A stretch of DNA of 24,253 nucleotides from Paraglaciecola arctica (GTDB taxonomy: Bacteria; Pseudomonadota; Gammaproteobacteria; Enterobacterales; Alteromonadaceae). The notes beneath the pieces are model-generated. The model was not told the DNA's origin, made no database searches, and saw only the letters and a program-made list of their open reading frames with translations. The DNA is taken from contig QIJM01000038.1 in NCBI GenBank assembly GCA_003232445.1, positions 1 to 24,253 of the forward strand, given 5' to 3'. The translations under genes were made by a program, and so were the position numbers. Of the stretch, positions 8,130 through 16,143 are shown piece after piece (within the stretch, counting starts at the first letter, position 1; every line of letters begins with the position of its first letter).

Positions 8130-8865
8130 ATTTTAAGATTATTGGGATGTATGCCTTATCAAAATAGTCAGCAAACATAGCTTTATCTTCTAGTACGAAG
8201 TTATCAATATGGTAATCATGCTTAAATATATGCTCAATCACCACAGGCAAAGTATCGTATAATTTTTGCAGTGCATCTTGTTCGCCCGTGACTAAATGAT
8301 AAAAGCTAGCACCATCAATGATCCTAATGGATTCATTTTTAGCGCATTTCATGCCCTTTTTCTTGTCTGATGGTTCGAAAGGTTTATTAAATCGAGCAGA
8401 ATTTTTGGGCACAATATTCACAAAATAAGCGGTAAAGTCTTTGTATTGACTCAATTTTGGCGTTACTGCATCTTCTAAAGAATGGTAATCATCTACCAAC
8501 TTTCCGCCTGTTACCGTGTTGTGTTTGTTTTTCACCTCGGCAATTATTTTTCTCTTTTCGCAGACCAAGTCAACAATTGATCCTTTGCCCAAATCATGCC
8601 ACCCAAGTGCGCAGCCTAATATTTTTTGATGTAACTCGCCAATATGGTTTTGCAGTGTTTTTTGGCACTGGCGAATGGTTTCTGATGCATACCATGTTTG
8701 ATGATCTATTTCGAAAACGGCGGCATTAATGATGGCAGAAAAAGGGTCAATGACATTTTTATGAAACTCTTTATCTATATTGGCCTTCTTTTTTCTTCCT
8801 AAATCTAATACTTCTTTTACTAATCTTATGTAGTCTTCATCCGATAGGTAATTTAAATAAGCCAT
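8128..8865 (-). CDS. Eco47II-family type II restriction endonuclease (predicted GGNCC)
   Basis: This is the restriction partner of the downstream cytosine-5 methyltransferase; it would cut unmodified double-stranded DNA. The 245-residue product looks like the Eco47II family, whose characterised members recognise GGNCC; the site here is inferred from the family. A PD-(D/E)XK-type active site is visible: Asp99 in GSIVDLVC, then Glu110 and Lys112 in IIAEVKNKHNTVTGGKL. The start ATG at 8865 is preceded by TTAGGA with suitable spacing. The gene comes first in transcription order (R then M), separated from the methyltransferase by 56 bases holding the latter's own promoter. Its own promoter should lie in the 103-base gap before it, where I see no strong candidate and no copy of the operator. 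It appears intact. The presence of a matching methyltransferase strongly supports the restriction call. Confidence 0.85.
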   Translation of the reverse strand: MAYLNYLSDEDYIRLVKEVLDLGRKKKANIDKEFHKNVIDPFSAIINAAVFEIDHQTWYASETIRQCQKTLQNHIGELHQKILGCALGWHDLGKGSIVDLVCEKRKIIAEVKNKHNTVTGGKLVDDYHSLEDAVTPKLSQYKDFTAYFVNIVPKNSARFNKPFEPSDKKKGMKCAKNESIRIIDGASFYHLVTGEQDALQKLYDTLPVVIEHIFKHDYHIDNFVLEDKAMFADYFDKAYIPIILK

Positions 8866-8968
8866 TTTTTCCTAATAACACTAGGTAATGAAATTCAGTG
8901 TATGCGAAATCATCGTGTCATATTAATACGTTGTTGTTATAGCGGAGTACAAATGTCGTAAGCTACGT

Positions 8969-10840
8969 TTACTGCTCGCGTACTACTCTAAAACCAATAT
9001 AGTTAGAGCGGAAACTGCTATCTAGTTCCATACGGGTCGACACACGGGCCAACCGAGGTGCAAAATTCCAGGCACCGCCACGTACAACCGAGTTGTTTTC
9101 TACTTGGTTGCTGGTGGTCCATTCCCATACATTGCCGACTGTATCGAATAGACCAAAATCATTACGCTCAAACGAACCCACAGGAGCAGTACTCACATTT
9201 GACCACTGACTACCACACCATCCGCAGTTAGCGTTGTCTGTGCTTACCCCTTCACCCCACCAATAATCGGTTTCTTTACCGGCTCTTGCAGCGTATTCCC
9301 AACGGGCTTCACTAGGCAATTTGTAGGTTTGACTACTGGCTTGTGATATCCAATCTACATAAGCTTTGGCATCGTGCATACTGACACATACCACTGGGCT
9401 GTTTTCATTTTGCACAAAACCAGGCGAACGCCAATTACGGTCATCTTTCCATACTGCTTGACCATCTTCGTAAGCAGCGCAACCTTTTTGTTTTTCTGCA
9501 TCAGTTACGTAACTTGCCGAATTCACGAAGGTTGCAAAAGCTTTGACGCTTATCTCTGTTTCGCTGATACCAAAAGACTGTTTTAAATCCTGTGATTGCA
9601 CAGGGCGCTCGTTACCTAGACCTACACCGGTGATATCACCCATTCGAAAACTGCCTGCAGGTATCACGACTAAATCAGGCCCAGCTATGTCTCCTGCTAA
9701 AATATCCTGGATACGTTCACCTTTACTAAAAGTAAATTGTGAACGATTTAGTTCAACCTTTAAGGTTTTGGACTCAGACAAAGTGACTTTTTGACGGCTT
9801 GACTCAAAACCACGCTTAACGACCTCTAAATCATGTTCACCAGATGGCAACATAACTTGTAGTTTAGTTGAACCGTAGCTCACTCCATTAATAAACACTT
9901 CATCATCAAACACGTTTGAGCGCACTGTTAATTCGTACATTATCGACTCATCTGTGGCCATGGGTGATAAACTTATGGCTGCTACTTGAACATTATCGTT
10001 GGTTTTAAAATTAACGCAGTAACGTCTGTCTAACCCTAATAACTCACAGCCCTGAGAGCGTTTTAAATTACCTTGCAACTCTAAGTTCATTTTAACGTTA
10101 AAGTTACCTTGACCACTAAAGTTACTATCAGCCACTTCGCTGCGTAGTACTTGTACAGAGGCATCAGAGATTTGTCGTCTTTTTTCAGCTTCAACTGATT
10201 CACTTAAACCGTCATACACACTGTCTAAAAATCGTTTTGAAGCTTTTTGTTTTGCTAGTGACTTACCACGATCGCTACATTTGCCTAAGGTTTCGTTTCT
10301 ATCACAGACAATGTTATGGCTGACTACAACCGCTTCTTGGCGATTGAATTCTTGGTATAAGCGATCGATTCGAGCGCTATTTAGTTGCTCTTTTAAACCT
10401 TCGATAGTGTTAAGTAGGCTGTGTTTTGATATTTGCATTTGTTCAACATCGTGTAACTCACCTTGCCACTGGTTGTATTTATCGGTGATGGCATCTTTAA
10501 TTGCTTTGTGCGTTCTGACTGTTTTTGCGTAAGTGCCTATTACCGAAGAGATATCTAACTCAGGATCATCAATCACTTTTTCGTATTGTAAGTTCATTTC
10601 TATCAGCGCAGATTGTCTATCTGCATCAGCGAGCGTAGCGTTTTGGCGAAGTTCTCCAAGCTCTTTTTCCAAGCTGGCAGCATTAGCAATCTGAGCTTCA
10701 AGTGAGCTGTTGTAATTGTCGAACTCGGATTGTTTTGCAGATATCTTGTTTTCAACATCTGCAACCGATAGATTGGCGGCTAAAATATTTTGGCTAAACG
10801 AAAGGGCAATAATAAGAGTAAATTGAGCTATACGGTTCAT
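8969..10840 (-). CDS. Exported coiled-coil/PEGA/SUMF1-like protein, catalytic cysteines absent
   Basis: The 623-residue product begins with a signal peptide (cleavage probably after ILAA, about residue 22), so it acts in the periplasm or beyond. Next come a long coiled-coil region (about 25-235), a cysteine-containing linker (about 260-310), a PEGA-like beta domain (about 312-365; VFINGVSYGSTKLQVMLPSG), and a C-terminal SUMF1/formylglycine-generating-enzyme fold (about 390-622; LVVIPAGSFRMGD, KLPSEARWEYAARAG, DTVGNVWEW, VVRGGAWN, IGFRVV). In true FGEs the segment after RGGSW carries active-site cysteines; here it reads RGGAWNFAPRLARVSTR with none, so formylglycine-generating activity is unlikely and a binding role is more plausible. 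The frame opens at 10888, but the ATG at 10840 gives a clean signal peptide. It lies 177 bases after mshQ, possibly in the same transcript. Its substrate and partner are unknown. Confidence 0.85.
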   Translation of the reverse strand: MNRIAQFTLIIALSFSQNILAANLSVADVENKISAKQSEFDNYNSSLEAQIANAASLEKELGELRQNATLADADRQSALIEMNLQYEKVIDDPELDISSVIGTYAKTVRTHKAIKDAITDKYNQWQGELHDVEQMQISKHSLLNTIEGLKEQLNSARIDRLYQEFNRQEAVVVSHNIVCDRNETLGKCSDRGKSLAKQKASKRFLDSVYDGLSESVEAEKRRQISDASVQVLRSEVADSNFSGQGNFNVKMNLELQGNLKRSQGCELLGLDRRYCVNFKTNDNVQVAAISLSPMATDESIMYELTVRSNVFDDEVFINGVSYGSTKLQVMLPSGEHDLEVVKRGFESSRQKVTLSESKTLKVELNRSQFTFSKGERIQDILAGDIAGPDLVVIPAGSFRMGDITGVGLGNERPVQSQDLKQSFGISETEISVKAFATFVNSASYVTDAEKQKGCAAYEDGQAVWKDDRNWRSPGFVQNENSPVVCVSMHDAKAYVDWISQASSQTYKLPSEARWEYAARAGKETDYWWGEGVSTDNANCGWCGSQWSNVSTAPVGSFERNDFGLFDTVGNVWEWTTSNQVENNSVVRGGAWNFAPRLARVSTRMELDSSFRSNYIGFRVVREQ

Positions 10841-11017
10841 TATTCGGTTCCAAACGGGTTGCTTGAAGGCAACTATTTTTATTGTCATGACATAAATCGG
10901 GCGTAACGTTACCAGGTCACAACTTTGTATTGCCTATGCTATTGAGTTACAACAAAAAGCGCAAGCATGTTACATGGGCAAAGCTGTTTTATTCACTTTA
11001 CCTGAGTTAAATTAGGA
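10841..11017 (-). other. mshQ to SUMF1-like gene spacer
   Basis: This is a 177-base AT-rich gap. It contains the 10 bp palindrome GTAACGTTAC near 10905 and a U-rich stretch (TTTTTG on the transcribed strand) without a convincing GC stem before it, so no terminator for the msh operon can be called. A weak promoter is possible, but none is clear. Confidence 0.35.
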
Positions 11018-14000
11018 TTAATTGAACACTTCTCGCCAATGAATGATCCTATCATTGCCCCTGAATTGGCCAAAAGTGATGGTAGATGATGGATAATCTG
11101 TTTCATCGGGAAGACTATTATCATCAGGTCCGTCTGGACATGACGGAGACTGATTACAAATTGTGCCGTCACCATTCCAGTCATAATTCAGATAACCTGC
11201 CCAGCCGGTAGGATCATTAGTTGGGTCTAATTGCAATTTTATTTCCCCCGTTGTGTTGGGGGCATTGAGTAACAAATCACTGCTTTCATCGGCTACACCT
11301 AACATCAACATGCCGTTACTAGAAATTGAGTTGATGTTATCGGTAATGTCAGTATTACCGCTCAGTATCATATGATCCAAGTCTTGTTGAAATTCAATAC
11401 TAGTGCAATTATCGTCGGTATTGATTAGCCACTGGTTGCCATCAAAATATTCCGTTTTTATTGGTACATTGAGTGATTCAGTTTCAGGCCCATAAGTACT
11501 TTCGAGTGCTAAGCGCCCATAACGCATATTGGCACCCGTAATATTGGGAATTGTGAACGGTAAACACGTGCCGTTGGCATAATCTGCCTGATAACACACG
11601 CCGTCTTCATCGGTTAAGAAAGCACTGGAAAACTCCATGTCGATGGACGCGGTGAAAGGAGATGCGATATCAAAGGTAGTATTGTCAGAGCGTATCTTAT
11701 TGTATTTAAAACGAGTATCCGGAATTTGTACTTCAATTATGCCATCGTAGTCTGCGTTTCCAGTGGTAATTAAAGGGGTACTGCCTTTTGATACTTCATT
11801 GGCACTGTCCATTGCAGCATAGGTGGAACTGTCAATTAGGGATACTCCATTATCAACATCTAACTGGCTTAGACTTAAAATCCAGGGTGCTATGCCGTAG
11901 TTATCGGTAACAGCATCCAGAGCATTTTTACCAGTAAAGATTAACAACGGTTCTAAACCCGTCACAAAGCCTATCGTTTCGTCAATATAGCTAAAAATAT
12001 CACCGCAGGTATCTTGTAGCTCAGGTTGAGTTTGTGTCACCGTAAAATATGCAGGGATAAAATCACCCAGCGTTAACGGGGCTTGAGAGGGTATAAGGTT
12101 ACCAAGGTAATCCGCGTCTTGGATGTCTATTTCTATTCTGCCCACTTCATCGTAGTAAGCTTCTTCAGAGCTGTATACCCCGCCACCAAATGGCAGTGGG
12201 GACGGGGACGTAGCGGTGAACGTTGCCGTTAAATTAGTAGGCATTGTGCTAGCATTAGCGTCCCCATACTTAAAATTGCCTTCGTTAGCATCGATAGAAT
12301 TTGGCGCCTCACGTTCAACTTTAAGCTCTGAGGCGCCAGCTTCATAGTTGGGCAATAAGGAACCCAGTGCGCCATAAGCGCCAATAGTAAAGGTGAAAGG
12401 TTCGCCTGCCGTATAGTTAGAACTGTTGTCTAACAGGCTGATGGGGCTAACATCGAGCTTTAGACTAGTTGGGTATACCTCGACTGTCGCAGTACCTGAG
12501 GTAACCGTAACGCCATCTATCTCCGCCGCCACTGTTAAAGCAAGCCGTCCAGCATCCGCATAATTAAGCATCGACAAAGGAGCAGTGCCATCGGCTGCAA
12601 ACGTGACACTTAACGTTCCGTTTTGATCACCACTAGGGATGCCGTTTATTGGGATACCTCCCAATGGGGTTAAGCAGGTAGCGGGATCATCGCAATTATA
12701 GATGAAGGTAATATCTTGTGGACCCTCGAGTAAGGGTCTACAGACACCTCCATCGTCTCGAACGGCGCGAATATTGACATTGCTAAAGCTGGTTTCGGCT
12801 TCTTGATCCCCTAGTGTTTTTATGGCAGTAGTGGAGCCGAAAAACTCAAACCCATCATTTGAAAATGTTATGTCACATGTTTCGGTACTTCCATTAAAAC
12901 AGCGTAAATCAGCGTCTGGATTGGCACTGGTTTTGGCTAGGGTTATGGTGCCCTCATCCGTCACACTTAAAGTGGTTGTTATTTCACCTTGATCATTCTC
13001 AAATGCAATAGTATCACCGCCATCCCACCCTGAGGGGGAAAGGGTTATCGAAACAGGCTCTATGTATGGGATACTGCAATCTTCATTGACACAGGCTTTG
13101 ATGGTCATTGACTCTGCTTCGCAGGTAAATCCTTGGGTATCATGTTCAATACGATAGTGATCTAATACTGCGCAGTTAGCGCGATCATCCATATCTTCAT
13201 TTATTTGCGAGACGGTTTGCTCACCGTTATATAATCTTAGTTCATCAAATTGACCGTTGGCGGAATTGCCTGAGCTAGCAAATTCAAAATAGTTTGAACG
13301 ATTATCACCAAGGTAAAGGGTAGCAGTATCAGAAATTTCATTATCTAATCCAGCACTGTTGTTATAAGTAATGGCCTGTTGTGCACCATTTACCACTATT
13401 TGCATGGTCTCGCCTGGCAAATTCCAGGTAATGGCAACATGTGCCCAAGTGTCGGCGGCAATATTGAAACTATTATCGGTATCCGCCATAAGATGCCCAT
13501 CATTCTTGTCTTCCAAGTTAAATTGCAAATTGCCTGATGCAGTTAATACTAAGAAAAAATATTTATTAGGATCGGTATTCGATGCGCTTTGAGTGGATGC
13601 ATCTATTAGTTGTCTAGCGTTACCCGAATCCCAATCCTCGTTACTTTTGTACCAGAAGGAAATAGTGCCTGTATTGCCAAGGGTACTGGCTTTTACCCCA
13701 GTATCGATAGCATCAACGGTATCATCGCTGCTATTTAATGGTACGTCCAAGTATCGACATGCAATCTGATCGGAGGCTAAAACTGAACTGATATTACTGT
13801 TAACTGGGCTACCATGATTGCCGTTGGTTGTTGTGTCGAGCACATCGCCACTTGCAGGCCAACTTTCTTGCTCAAACTGATAAAAAGCCACAAGCGATGT
13901 GTCGCAACTTATACAGTCATAACTTGCCTGGTTAAACAAGTTACTGACAGAACCGTTACTAATCTGGATATCAAAAAAGCGTACATCGTCAAGTTGGCCC

Positions 14001-15439
14001 TGATAGAAATCTTTTAGATTGGCAGGTGATGCTTGCCCATCGTCCGTGACCCATGAATTAGCCCCCAATATTATCGGCTCTTGGTTTCCTGATATACCCC
14101 CTGTGAAACCAGTGTTTGAAGCGACCAGTACATTATTTAGATATAATCTCATGCCAGAGCCCCCCCAAGTGTACACAACATGATGCCAAGTATTTACCGT
14201 AGCGCTCACACTACTGGTGATCCCGTATGAATTACCAGTATCCTGATGGCGCACAAAAACCTTGCCGTCAGGCATTAGCCAGAGCGTTAAATGCCCGCCA
14301 CCGTCGAACTCAAATGAATCACGGGAAAATAACCCCTGGCCACCATGTCCATTAGTATCATTATGACTTAGATCAGGGGTGTTGAACCACAGCGAGATAG
14401 TACCACTATTGGCTTCAAAGGCGCTTTGATTAGGAATAATGATATGCCCACCACTTCCGGAAAAATCTCCTGCCTGGCAAAACTTTCCACTTTCAAGTAT
14501 TGACGCACCGCCTACTGCCGCACCGTGATAATCACTTACTACATCTATTACTTCATCAACGCTACCATCCAGACTGCACACGTCAATAGGCCAATAAGCT
14601 ATTTCTGGGCAACTTATACAGTCATAACTGGCCTGGTTAAACAAGTCACTGACATCACTGATATCAATCTGGTTATCAAAAAAACGTACATCGTCAAGCT
14701 GGCCTTGATAAAAATCTCTTAGATTGGCAGGTGATGCTTGCCCATCGTCCGTGGCCCATGCATTAGCCCCCAATATTATCGGCTCTTGGTTTCCTGATAG
14801 ACCCCCTGTGAAACCGATGTTTGAAGCGACCAGTACATTATTTAGATATAATCTCATGCCAGAGTCCCCCCATGTGTACACAACATGATGCCAAGTATTT
14901 ACCGTAGCGCTCACACTACTGGTGATTTCGTATGTATTACCAGTATCCTGATGGCGCACAAAAACCTTGCCGTCAGGCCTTAGCCAGAGCGTTAAATGCC
15001 CGCCACCGTCGAACCCAGATGAATCACGGGAAAATAACCCCTGGCCACCATATCCATTAGTATCATTATGACTTAGATCAGGGGTGTTGAACCACAGCGA
15101 GATAGCACCATTATTGGCTTCAAAGGCGCTTTGATGAGGAATAGTGATATGCCCACCACTTCCGGAAAAATCTCCTGCCTGGCAAAACTTTCCACTTTCA
15201 AGTAATGACACACCGCCTACTGTCGCGCCGTGATAGCCATTTATTGTGTCTATAACTTCATCGCTGCTACCATCAAGGCTGCACACATCAATAGGCCAAT
15301 AAGCTATTTCTGCCGCCGTTGTTATGCCGTGCGTGAAGACTAACAGGCAGCACAGCAGTAATAGATTAATAACCCTTTTACTGCCCATGAAAACGGCTCG
15401 AATCACCACTATATTGCCAGTAAGTTTGTATTTTATCAT
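11018..15439 (-). CDS. mshQ: MshQ, large exported LamG/DUF6701 protein of the MSHA pilus locus
   Basis: MshQ is encoded last in MSHA loci and is thought to be a surface or tip component of the pilus; its exact role is not established. The 1,473-residue product has a signal peptide (hydrophobic LLLLCCLLVF, end near TTAA), three LamG/concanavalin-like domains (about residues 43-277, 278-512 and 515-760), then the cysteine-containing MshQ region starting HYRIEHDTQGFTCEAESMTI and a C-terminal DUF6701-type domain. LamG 1 and 2 are a recent tandem duplication (705 bp unit); LamG 3 is diverged. The extra LamG makes it larger than a typical MshQ. ATG 15439 overlaps the stop of the frameshifted gene before it by ATGA, suggesting coupling; ATG 15388 would start right at the signal peptide and is a real alternative. 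Paired cysteines such as DCISC suggest disulfides outside the cytoplasm. Confidence 0.9.
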   Translation of the reverse strand: MIKYKLTGNIVVIRAVFMGSKRVINLLLLCCLLVFTHGITTAAEIAYWPIDVCSLDGSSDEVIDTINGYHGATVGGVSLLESGKFCQAGDFSGSGGHITIPHQSAFEANNGAISLWFNTPDLSHNDTNGYGGQGLFSRDSSGFDGGGHLTLWLRPDGKVFVRHQDTGNTYEITSSVSATVNTWHHVVYTWGDSGMRLYLNNVLVASNIGFTGGLSGNQEPIILGANAWATDDGQASPANLRDFYQGQLDDVRFFDNQIDISDVSDLFNQASYDCISCPEIAYWPIDVCSLDGSVDEVIDVVSDYHGAAVGGASILESGKFCQAGDFSGSGGHIIIPNQSAFEANSGTISLWFNTPDLSHNDTNGHGGQGLFSRDSFEFDGGGHLTLWLMPDGKVFVRHQDTGNSYGITSSVSATVNTWHHVVYTWGGSGMRLYLNNVLVASNTGFTGGISGNQEPIILGANSWVTDDGQASPANLKDFYQGQLDDVRFFDIQISNGSVSNLFNQASYDCISCDTSLVAFYQFEQESWPASGDVLDTTTNGNHGSPVNSNISSVLASDQIACRYLDVPLNSSDDTVDAIDTGVKASTLGNTGTISFWYKSNEDWDSGNARQLIDASTQSASNTDPNKYFFLVLTASGNLQFNLEDKNDGHLMADTDNSFNIAADTWAHVAITWNLPGETMQIVVNGAQQAITYNNSAGLDNEISDTATLYLGDNRSNYFEFASSGNSANGQFDELRLYNGEQTVSQINEDMDDRANCAVLDHYRIEHDTQGFTCEAESMTIKACVNEDCSIPYIEPVSITLSPSGWDGGDTIAFENDQGEITTTLSVTDEGTITLAKTSANPDADLRCFNGSTETCDITFSNDGFEFFGSTTAIKTLGDQEAETSFSNVNIRAVRDDGGVCRPLLEGPQDITFIYNCDDPATCLTPLGGIPINGIPSGDQNGTLSVTFAADGTAPLSMLNYADAGRLALTVAAEIDGVTVTSGTATVEVYPTSLKLDVSPISLLDNSSNYTAGEPFTFTIGAYGALGSLLPNYEAGASELKVEREAPNSIDANEGNFKYGDANASTMPTNLTATFTATSPSPLPFGGGVYSSEEAYYDEVGRIEIDIQDADYLGNLIPSQAPLTLGDFIPAYFTVTQTQPELQDTCGDIFSYIDETIGFVTGLEPLLIFTGKNALDAVTDNYGIAPWILSLSQLDVDNGVSLIDSSTYAAMDSANEVSKGSTPLITTGNADYDGIIEVQIPDTRFKYNKIRSDNTTFDIASPFTASIDMEFSSAFLTDEDGVCYQADYANGTCLPFTIPNITGANMRYGRLALESTYGPETESLNVPIKTEYFDGNQWLINTDDNCTSIEFQQDLDHMILSGNTDITDNINSISSNGMLMLGVADESSDLLLNAPNTTGEIKLQLDPTNDPTGWAGYLNYDWNGDGTICNQSPSCPDGPDDNSLPDETDYPSSTITFGQFRGNDRIIHWREVFN
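13903..15312. repeat. 705 bp tandem duplication within mshQ (LamG unit)
   Basis: Two in-frame copies, 13903-14607 and 14608-15312, lie head to tail. By hand count they differ at about 51 of 705 bases (about 93% identity), yet at about 31 of 235 residues (about 87%). Differences pile up in the outermost 60-80 bases, and the centre is nearly identical. The unit is 235 codons and contains one LamG domain plus the EIAYWPIDVCSLDG lead-in. Confidence 0.95.
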
Positions 15440-15694
15440 TGCAGTGCATCCACATTTATTCTCCTGCTGATCAGTATATTACCCGCCTGCCAGCTGCCGG
15501 TACTTGTAAAACGATAATAGATATAGGTTGTCACATCGGTGACGATAATGGCCTGACAGCCTGCTTGTAAAGTTGCTAATATTAGTATTTTCGCCGCTAT
15601 TTGCGCAAAAAGCCGCTGCTGTAGTTCCTTTTGGTAAAGTCAGGATCATTATCAATAAACACATGTAGACGATTCTGTAAAAGTAGATTTTCAT
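15436..15694 (-). pseudogene. Frameshifted small MshP-like gene between mshP and mshQ
   Basis: An ATG at 15694 overlaps the mshP stop (TGATG) and opens a frame with a signal-peptide-like start (KIYFYRIVYMCLLIMILTL) and AAAFCANSGENTNISNFT, then runs on into unlike sequence up to 15479. Dropping one base near 15565 (ACAAGCAGG read as ACAGCAGG) switches to a frame giving AGCQAIIVTDVTTYIYYRF, TSTGSWQAGNILISRRINVD and a TGA at 15438-15436. That end resembles the MshP C-terminus (FTSTGQCRAGKINVTRFVYVDA). The repaired gene has exactly 86 codons, with coupling overlaps to mshP at one end and mshQ (ATGA) at the other. It lacks a prepilin leader. It may be a degraded mshP paralogue, a sequencing error in a live gene, or a normal gene not known to me. 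Confidence 0.6.
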
Positions 15695-16143
15695 CACTCA
15701 TACTGCATCGCATCAACATAAACAAAACGTGTCACATTGATTTTACCCGCTCTACATTGACCTGTGCTGGTAAAGGTCAAATAGCTAAAGGTTTTGCTGC
15801 CGTCTGTAATTGTTTTAGGGGTATCCTCTACGACGCGGTACTCACAATTTTCTAATCCAGCTACACCACTAAATGCTTTAAAGGTAGGGTCAGCAATACA
15901 ACCAGCCCCAAATTCATCTGCCACTGCACATTCTATTCCAGCTCTGGCTGCATTCAGTGCTCTTTGCCCTAAGACTTCATGGATAATAGCTTCTGACGAT
16001 GATGATAACAGTCGTGTCATAGTAAGCCCTAAAAGCGCTAAAACAATGATTACAAACAAAGCAATGACCAACATACTGCCGCGTTGAGTCGACTTGTTTG
16101 CCAGTGAGAATGGTGAATAGTGTTTAGGGTACATTGGGAACAT
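15694..16143 (-). CDS. mshP: MSHA minor pilin-like protein MshP
   Basis: MshP is a PilX-like minor prepilin thought to take part in priming or capping MSHA assembly. The 149-residue product has a short basic leader ending QRGS, then the hydrophobic helix MLVIALFVIIVLALLGLTM (about residues 24-42), an alpha spine with GQRALNAARAGIECAVADEF, and a small C-terminal domain with paired cysteines and TFTSTGQCRAGKINVTRFV. This G/S leader with no Glu at position 5 differs from classic FTLxE pilins but is usual for MshP/PilX types. The frame opens at a GTG (16152); ATG 16143 (GAGG just upstream) and ATG 16134 are both plausible, and all overlap the end of mshO. The stop overlaps the next small gene as TGATG. 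Confidence 0.88.
   Translation of the reverse strand: MFPMYPKHYSPFSLANKSTQRGSMLVIALFVIIVLALLGLTMTRLLSSSSEAIIHEVLGQRALNAARAGIECAVADEFGAGCIADPTFKAFSGVAGLENCEYRVVEDTPKTITDGSKTFSYLTFTSTGQCRAGKINVTRFVYVDAMQYE

Larger units (their letters stand above)
8064..8130. repeat. Pair of 20 bp direct repeats bracketing the R-M intergenic promoter
   Basis: The copies at 8064-8083 and 8111-8130 match at 19 of 20 positions, in the same orientation, starting 47 bp apart. They flank a promoter, and each contains the palindrome described as O1 or O2. I saw no further copy elsewhere in the window, including upstream of the endonuclease gene. Confidence 0.85.

Noticed and set aside
10091..10101. TAACGTTA palindrome shared by the mshA upstream region, the gap before the SUMF1-like gene and this coding position
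   Set aside because: One of three copies is inside a coding region, and an 8 bp match in 24 kb is expected by chance; not enough for a shared regulator site.
10993..11184. 63-codon minus-strand frame at the end of mshQ
   Set aside because: It overlaps the mshQ C-terminus in another frame, with no supporting signals.
15378..15455. Micro-ORF of 25 codons with an ideal AGGAG before its ATG, overlapping the inner mshQ start
   Set aside because: The AGGAG encodes the conserved Arg-Arg of the MshP-like end in another frame, and the peptide has no recognisable feature; probably coincidence.
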